Part shown: positions 21,302-26,232 of the stretch, piece by piece
Position numbering within the stretch: position 1 is the stretch's first letter
Layout of the letters: the number at the start of each line of letters is the position of its first letter
Virus record (IMG/VR): IMGVR_UViG_3300042556_000736
Coordinates: 1-26,232 of that record
Strand: one strand, 5' to 3'
Length of the DNA: 26,232 nt
DNA from: a virus
Translations under genes and position numbers: made by a program
Notes under the pieces: generated by a model
Told to the model about the DNA's origin: nothing
What the model saw: the letters and a program-made list of their open reading frames with translations, nothing else
Database searches by the model: none

Positions 21302-23377
21302 TTATTTATCCCGTACATAACCTGTTGGGGGTTCAACTCTACCTCCACCACTTGCGTCAAGTTCCGAGCCTTTCAAAATAAACTGACCTTTATGTTGTTT
21401 CATAAACCTCAAAACAATTTCGCCAGCGGCTTTACGTTTTTCTGCGGGCAATAGTGGGTTTGCTAAATCACCTGCAGCACGCTCATAAAACTTACGATCG
21501 GCTTCAGATTGCGGGCCTTCAAAACGCGGTACGGTCATGGTAATCATGGCCGCGATAGGCTCCAACCTACTTGAAGCAATAGAGCCTGCAGTAGCATAAC
21601 CAAAAAATTCTGTGGCAAAATCAACCGCCCTACCTGCGCCGCTGCCGGTGGATTGGTCAAGCAGCCCGTCTTTTTTAATCATCTCCTCTACATCAGGAAT
21701 CAAAGACTCAATAGTGCGCAAAGCTTCTGCCCTTGCCTGTTCGGCTTTAATTACGTTCGGGCTACGCTTACCAACGTTAGGTATTCTGCGTATTTCTTGA
21801 CCTCTTCCATTAAAAAGCGTCACGTTGCCGTTATCGTCAACTTGCGTCGTGGCAACTTGATTTACTTTGTCCGCTTGCAGGTAGTATTGATTTCTTGCTA
21901 TACCTTCCATAACTTTAGCGTGGCGCTGCCGTTCTTTTGCTTCGTCTTGTTGACGATTTTCGCTGCGCCGTGCAATGTCTTCCATTGCACGTCTGTGCTC
22001 AATATCAGCTAACAGTCGATCGCTATCCAATTTTCTCTTGGCAACATTCGCAGGGCTGTTTTCGTTTTGCAACATTTTTGCAAGCTCAAGTCTGCCTTCT
22101 TTACCTTGTGCTATAAGCAGACTTGCCACTCGACGATCTACGCCGGGAAAGCCGTATGTAGCTCCTACACTTGGCAGTGCAGCGTCCGTTGTAGTTTCAG
22201 GCGCAGCAACCGCAGCTTCAGGCGCAGCGGCAGGCGCAGCGGCAGGCGCAGCGGCAGGCGCAGCTTCAGGTGCAGCAACCGCAGGTGCAGCAACCGCAGG
22301 TGCTTCAGCAGCGGGTGCAGCAACCGCAGGTGCTTCAGCGGGTGATCTCAATTTAGCCAAGTAATCAGCGCGGAACTCCGATCTTGTCATTGGATACTTA
22401 TTGTTTGCTGCTGATTCAAAGACGTGTTCTTGAAACGCCTCTTCCATCTGTTGCTCAGTACGCTCTTGTGATTTTTGGCGGGCTTCTAATATGTCTTTGC
22501 CCGACATGTTCATCATCGTAGCGATGTAGTTTTCCGCGTTTTGGTTATAGTTCTCAATATGTTGCTTTATGGCCTCTTCTTCAGGCATAAATGCTGCCGC
22601 TTCTTTTCCTAATACGGGATGCTTATATAGCGCCCTTATCCGCTGCGTGATTTGCGCGGCGCCTACTTTTTTATCCGTAGTTGAAATTAAAGCTGGGTTG
22701 TACACTGCATTAAATCTAGCTAAATATCTATCTAAATTTTCAGACTCAAATTTAGCCCTGTCTTGCGCTTGTTTTTCGCCGGCGCGTTGCTCTTCAAAAA
22801 CTTTTTCTGCAGGCAACAGGCCGGTCAGAACGTTAGCTCTAAACTGATTCATGTCAGGCTGCCCTGAAGCATACAGCGGCGCTAACATATCGTCTGCTTC
22901 TTCACGGCTGATATCGCCATTTCGTACAAACCGTTCAGCTAAACTAGCTGCTTGGCCAAAATCTTGTGCGTTAGCAATATAGCGAAATGCGTTCCCGCGC
23001 CTAGCTTCTTTAGTTTTTCTTTCAGCTTCTTCCTTCTCTTGTTCGCGTTTTTGTTGGGTTAAAAGCGCTGTCTGCCGTTCCGATTCTGATTTTCGGCGCT
23101 TTTCTACGGCACTAGCAATCGGCTCAACATAACTAGGCGCTTCAACAGAAAGCCTATTAAAAAATTCATCTGATCCATAAGGTATGCCGCTGCCTATCAA
23201 CTTAGCCAGCGCATTTTTTTCCTGCTGCTGTTGTTGATACTCTTGCGCTTTCAACGCATTCATTTGCGAAGACTCTTGCAAACCGCGCAACTGCAACGCT
23301 TGCGTCATAGCGTTTATGGGCGATTCAAGTTGAATCGGTTTAATTTGCCCTAAGATGTTGTAGTCAATACCGGCCAT
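21302..23377 (-). CDS. Internal virion or DNA-ejection protein with Ala/Pro linker
   Basis: A 691-residue, highly charged helical protein. The N-terminus MAGIDYNILGQIKPIQLESPINAMTQALQLRG is typical of podovirus ejection-type proteins. Coiled-coil stretches rich in Gln, Lys and Glu follow (about residues 40-125). An Ala/Pro low-complexity linker occupies about residues 345-393, and the C-terminal part is helical. GGAGGGGG stands before the ATG. It is flanked by the other two presumed ejection proteins. Position and architecture match T7 gp15/P22 gp20-like components, without a diagnostic motif. Confidence 0.68.
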   Translation of the reverse strand: MAGIDYNILGQIKPIQLESPINAMTQALQLRGLQESSQMNALKAQEYQQQQQEKNALAKLIGSGIPYGSDEFFNRLSVEAPSYVEPIASAVEKRRKSESERQTALLTQQKREQEKEEAERKTKEARRGNAFRYIANAQDFGQAASLAERFVRNGDISREEADDMLAPLYASGQPDMNQFRANVLTGLLPAEKVFEEQRAGEKQAQDRAKFESENLDRYLARFNAVYNPALISTTDKKVGAAQITQRIRALYKHPVLGKEAAAFMPEEEAIKQHIENYNQNAENYIATMMNMSGKDILEARQKSQERTEQQMEEAFQEHVFESAANNKYPMTRSEFRADYLAKLRSPAEAPAVAAPAAEAPAVAAPAVAAPEAAPAAAPAAAPAAAPEAAVAAPETTTDAALPSVGATYGFPGVDRRVASLLIAQGKEGRLELAKMLQNENSPANVAKRKLDSDRLLADIEHRRAMEDIARRSENRQQDEAKERQRHAKVMEGIARNQYYLQADKVNQVATTQVDDNGNVTLFNGRGQEIRRIPNVGKRSPNVIKAEQARAEALRTIESLIPDVEEMIKKDGLLDQSTGSGAGRAVDFATEFFGYATAGSIASSRLEPIAAMITMTVPRFEGPQSEADRKFYERAAGDLANPLLPAEKRKAAGEIVLRFMKQHKGQFILKGSELDASGGGRVEPPTGYVRDK
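22200..22340 (-). repeat. Tandem 12-15 bp repeats encoding an Ala/Pro linker
   Basis: Four copies or near-copies of the 12-mer GCAGCGGCAGGC are followed by 15-bp variants (GCAACCGCAGGTGCA and relatives). Together they encode PAAA-, PAVAA- and PEAA-type repeats within the ejection-protein gene. All steps are multiples of three, so copy-number changes would keep the frame. The protein segment is probably a flexible hinge. Confidence 0.8.
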
Positions 23378-23380
23378 AAT

Positions 23381-24100
23381 TTAACCCCCTCCCATGCCCG
23401 GAATACCTTCAAAATTACTCACATCATTTTGAAACATAAACGTATTTGTATAAGGCGTTTGAGCAGCGGGTGTTTTTAGGGGGAGTACGCGATCCATCCA
23501 GTCTTGAGTCTGTTGCCGGTTTAAGTACCCACTCAGACCACCCGTTAATGCGTTGGCTACGTTTGCATACCCAGACGCGCGCATATTACCTCGCATGTAA
23601 GCATTTTCAGCCATGTTCTGACCATACTGACCTGCTTGTTGCGCCATAGTTGCCGCATTAGATTGCCCCATGCCCGCTAAACTTTGCAGCGGGTTTAAAC
23701 GAGCCGCGCGTTCGGCTTGATAGCGGTTGAACGCATTACCAAACTCTTGCGACCCTAACTCTTGGCCGTAGCGCGTTAACCCGCGCATGGCATTACCTGA
23801 TAGCAAACCGCCGCGTGCAGCCGCGCTATTCTCTAGCGCGCGCAACCCTTCTTTAAGCCGAAAACCATAGCCGGGATCTGCTTGGAATTGTTCCATGCCA
23901 AACGGGGTGTAGCGAGAGGCTTCAATCAACTCAGGCAGCGCATTGACACCTGCTTGGCGAAAAGGCTCTTGCAGTTCAATCTGACGATTAAACGCGCGCT
24001 CTTGCGCGGCAGTCGCGCGGTCGGCGGCTTTAGCTTGTTCTCTAGCGCCGGCGTAAGACGCGCCGCCACTAATTACGCTACCTGCTATAAATCCTGACAT
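23381..24100 (-). CDS. DNA transfer protein, P22 gp7-like ejection component
   Basis: A 239-residue protein with a Gly/Ala-rich, membrane-like N-terminus (SGFIAGSVISGGASYAGA) and a helix with Gln-rich repeats. The characteristic block FQADPGYGFRLKEGLRALENSAAARGGLLSG lies at about residues 73-103 and recurs in podovirus DNA-transfer proteins. Many Asn, Gln and Gly residues follow (MGQSNAATMAQQAGQYGQNMA). It probably leaves the virion with the DNA and helps form the channel through the envelope. GGAG precedes the ATG; the start overlaps the SET gene end by 16 bp. Confidence 0.78.
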   Translation of the reverse strand: MSGFIAGSVISGGASYAGAREQAKAADRATAAQERAFNRQIELQEPFRQAGVNALPELIEASRYTPFGMEQFQADPGYGFRLKEGLRALENSAAARGGLLSGNAMRGLTRYGQELGSQEFGNAFNRYQAERAARLNPLQSLAGMGQSNAATMAQQAGQYGQNMAENAYMRGNMRASGYANVANALTGGLSGYLNRQQTQDWMDRVLPLKTPAAQTPYTNTFMFQNDVSNFEGIPGMGGG

Positions 24101-24966
24101 AGTGTTTCTCCAGATAAGTAAAAGCCAAAATTTGTGCCTACAGCGTCGCGGTAGTTAATTAAAAGTTCACTGCCAACGCCCACATCTTTTAAGGCAATTA
24201 CATATAAATCATCACCAAACTTGTACGGCATTACATTTGCATCGTGCGAGTGGTTGATGTAGCGCCCAGCTGGGGTGCGCTTGCCATCCAATCGACCAGG
24301 GCAAATAACTTCACCTGCAAAAAAGTATCGTGTAGCAAACATGCCAATACCATGCACTGGCGACGCTTTTAACTCTACATCGTGCCCTTCTGGCATATCA
24401 ACTAGATCACTTTCAATGGTCACTATGGCGTCCATTGTGGGTTGATCCACCCCTAACTGCGCTAAAAACAACTGATAGTCTGCGCGCGCCGATTCAATTG
24501 CTAATTGGCGTCGAGTATCGCCTAGCCCACATTCCGGCACTACGTACAGCCTGTCTTCTAACGTCGGTATATCTTGGCAATCGTCTGGGTTAGGGTAAAT
24601 GTCCACCCATACCACTTCATCCTCAAACACTCGCCCTGCGCGCTGCTCACCTGCTTTTGCATCAAACTCACACGGCGCGGTTAGCACAACAACTTCCGTG
24701 TCACGGTTTACGGCAATTGTGCCCTTTTCTAACCGCACGCGGTAGTCCGTTTTGTGCGCTGCGCCTGTCAATATTGTCCACGGCGGTATCGTAATCTTTC
24801 GCTCGTACACGCCTGGCAAAAACGTGTGTGTCGTCACAATGTCAGCCTGCGGCATTTGCAGCAATTCATCCTGCAGCGCCACGACTTTCTGCCGCATTAA
24901 CTCCGGCGTAACGACCGCCGTACTGTCAGGGTTAAATATCTCAACCGCGTTCACACCACCACCCAT
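24085..24966 (-). CDS. Cupin-like domain fused to SET-domain protein lysine methyltransferase
   Basis: A 293-residue, two-domain protein. Residues about 43-135 (TFLPGVYERKITIPPWTILTGAAHKT ... FEDEVVWVDIYPNPDD) match a small cupin-like beta-barrel module frequent in phage tail regions. Residues about 196-275 form a SET domain: G206-I-G-M-F-A at the start, YINHSHDAN at 236-244 with N238, H239 and S240, VIALKDVGVGSELLINY with E267 and catalytic-type Y272. SET proteins transfer methyl groups from S-adenosylmethionine to lysine. The core motifs look intact. The gene sits between the fibre and ejection genes and overlaps both by 16 bp, so it is expressed late. Confidence 0.85.
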   Translation of the reverse strand: MGGGVNAVEIFNPDSTAVVTPELMRQKVVALQDELLQMPQADIVTTHTFLPGVYERKITIPPWTILTGAAHKTDYRVRLEKGTIAVNRDTEVVVLTAPCEFDAKAGEQRAGRVFEDEVVWVDIYPNPDDCQDIPTLEDRLYVVPECGLGDTRRQLAIESARADYQLFLAQLGVDQPTMDAIVTIESDLVDMPEGHDVELKASPVHGIGMFATRYFFAGEVICPGRLDGKRTPAGRYINHSHDANVMPYKFGDDLYVIALKDVGVGSELLINYRDAVGTNFGFYLSGETLCQDL

Positions 24967-26232
24967 CGTGAGCCGCTAGACACCGTCACCGTGGTGCCAC
25001 TGGCTACCGTTACCGGGCCAGCTGACATGCCTGACGTGCCTGCAGCAATTGTGTAGCTGGTATCAATAGTTAAACTATTGACAAATATACCATTGCCCGC
25101 TACGAAATGCTCCGATGTTAATTCACCTGTGCTGGGTTTGTACAGATATTTGGCGTTGCTGGTATAGATGGTCGACAGCGAACCGGACGTGGCAGCCGCA
25201 AACGTCGGGAAGACGTTCGTTGACGTACTGGTGTCGTTCGTAATCGTTGCGCCCGAGCCGCTGGCTACCGCCCAAGTTGCTGTTGTGCCGTTCGATGTCA
25301 GCACGTAATTATTGGCACCAATCGGCAGGCGAGTCGAGCTGTTGGCGCCATTGCCAATAATCAAGTCGCCCGTGCTAGTGACCGGTGACAAAGCATTGAA
25401 GGCTGCACTGGCAGTCGTCTGGCCTGTGCCGCCGTTGGCAATCGGCAGTGTGCCAGTTACTTGGCTGGTCAGATCCACGCCGGTCAGGGTGCCACCTAGT
25501 GTCAGGCTGCCGCTGGATGTGACCGTGCCAGACAGGCTAATGCCGTTGACCGTACCGGTGCCAGAGACGCTAGTAACCGTGCCCACGTACTGGTCGTTCG
25601 ACGTGATGGTGAAGTTGGGGTACGTGCCCGAGATGCTGGTCGTGCCCGCCCCGGTCAACGACACCACTTGGTCAGGTAGGGTGTTGGTAATCGTAAAGTT
25701 AGGGTACGTGCCCGACGTGCTGATGCCTGTGCCGCCCGTCAACACCACCGTCTGGTCTGGCGCGGTGTTGGTAATCGTAAAGTTAGGGTAGGTGCCCGAC
25801 GTGCTGATGCCTGTGCCGCCCGTCAACACCACCGTCTGGTCTGGCGCGGTGTTGGTGATAGTTACCGCGCCCGTGCCAGACGACACCGAGATGCCGGTGC
25901 CTGCTACGGCGCTGGTCACACCCGTGTTGGCAATCGTAATAGACCCGGCACCATTAGTGACACTGATGGCCGTGCCAGCCGTCAGGTTGGCGTTCTCCCA
26001 CACACCTGCCACGGCGTCGTAAATCAGCGTGTTGCCGGAGGCCAACGACGTAAAGTTGACGTTGCCGTCGGTTCCGCCCAGCACCGAACCGTAAGTCGGG
26101 CGTACAAACAAAATGCCGTTAGACACACCTACGTTAATTACCGCAGCTACCGAACAGATGGCGGCAGGGGCGGTGGGTTTTGTCTTGGTTAACCCGCCGG
26201 TTACTAGTGGGTTGTAATAAAGAACATCACCC
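24951..26232 (-). CDS. Tail fibre, partial (N-terminus beyond window)
   Basis: The frame stays open through the right edge. A GTG at 26126 is not the true start, because reading upstream continues with GDVLYYNPLVTGGLTKTK, a usual fibre motif. The visible 427 residues carry repeats of TGGTGISTSGTYPNFTITNT, then GTVTSVSGTGTVNGISLSGTVTSSGSLTLGG, then LPIANGGTGQTTASAAFNAL, then GDLIIGNGANSSTRLPIGANNYVLTSNG. These are classical long-fibre motifs. The C-terminus ends SGSRWVVV, as in the fibre of 18210-19100. It overlaps the SET gene by 16 bp. Confidence 0.87.
   Translation of the reverse strand, partial: GDVLYYNPLVTGGLTKTKPTAPAAICSVAAVINVGVSNGILFVRPTYGSVLGGTDGNVNFTSLASGNTLIYDAVAGVWENANLTAGTAISVTNGAGSITIANTGVTSAVAGTGISVSSGTGAVTITNTAPDQTVVLTGGTGISTSGTYPNFTITNTAPDQTVVLTGGTGISTSGTYPNFTITNTLPDQVVSLTGAGTTSISGTYPNFTITSNDQYVGTVTSVSGTGTVNGISLSGTVTSSGSLTLGGTLTGVDLTSQVTGTLPIANGGTGQTTASAAFNALSPVTSTGDLIIGNGANSSTRLPIGANNYVLTSNGTTATWAVASGSGATITNDTSTSTNVFPTFAAATSGSLSTIYTSNAKYLYKPSTGELTSEHFVAGNGIFVNSLTIDTSYTIAAGTSGMSAGPVTVASGTTVTVSSGSRWVVV
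25681..25848 (-). repeat. Two 84-bp tandem direct repeats within the tail fibre gene
   Basis: Units 25681-25764 and 25765-25848 differ by one base (C at 25707, G at 25791). Each encodes 28 residues of the TGGTGISTSGTYPNF type. A diverged copy lies at about 25597-25680. Near identity indicates recent duplication or ongoing recombination that alters fibre length in frame. Confidence 0.9.

Noticed and set aside
25312-26022. Two plus-strand Val/Pro-rich frames opposite the tail fibre
   Set aside because: They are antisense products of the repetitive fibre codons for Thr and Gly. The low complexity and repeated VPVPPVNTTVW come from the 84-bp repeats.
1-26232. tRNA genes, integrase, repressor, phage RNA polymerase
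   Set aside because: I looked for cloverleaf and TTCRA-type patterns and for motifs of these proteins and saw none. A tRNA scan and profile searches could overturn this.

Overview
The window reads as about 26 kb of a tailed double-stranded DNA phage (Caudoviricetes). It is most likely podovirus-like: a block of three genes resembles DNA-ejection (internal virion) proteins, and no long tape-measure or sheath gene is seen. Consensus-like sigma-70 promoters, a perfect DnaA box, a 3TM-type holin and a GH108 muramidase point to a Gram-negative host using its own RNA polymerase. No integrase, repressor, phage RNA polymerase or tRNA was recognised. The host cannot be named from the sequence.

Layout. 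(1) 1-2023, minus strand: the large terminase subunit (cut by the left edge), an unknown gene and the small terminase subunit. (2) 2024-2690: a long gene-free stretch that looks like a replication origin. It holds 16-bp palindromic repeats with a 23-bp period, a second family of 9-bp repeats, a perfect DnaA box and an AT-rich segment. (3) 2691-4891, plus strand: a tightly packed run of nine small genes, including two micro-proteins and a cysteine-motif phage protein, closed by a strong intrinsic terminator. (4) 4974-11223, minus strand: a replication operon encoding a RepB-like primase/SF3 helicase fusion, a family A DNA polymerase, a candidate ssDNA-binding protein and a Cas4/RecB-like nuclease (DUF2800). 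(5) 11315-14453, plus strand: a divergent operon with a VRR-NUC nuclease, an SNF2-type helicase and eight small genes. The two operons share a region of overlapping divergent promoters at about 11257-11307. (6) 14427-26232, minus strand: the late operon. Read in transcription order, it holds a tail fibre (cut by the right edge), a cupin-like plus SET-domain protein, three ejection proteins, a cassette of short fibre proteins with accessory genes, and then holin and lysozyme.

How the parts fit. The primase/helicase fusion plus an iteron-type origin resembles phage P4, where the alpha protein binds iterons, unwinds and primes. The polymerase, ssDNA-binding candidate, two nucleases and SNF2 helicase would complete replication and recombination. 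Portal, capsid and tail-tube genes are absent. Because the terminase genes run leftward off the window and the late genes enter from the right on the same strand, the missing genes probably lie in between on a circular or circularly permuted genome. The most notable points are the compound origin, the SET-domain fusion in the virion block, a leaderless nuclease gene at a back-to-back promoter, and a polymerase with leucine at the Pol I F762 position.
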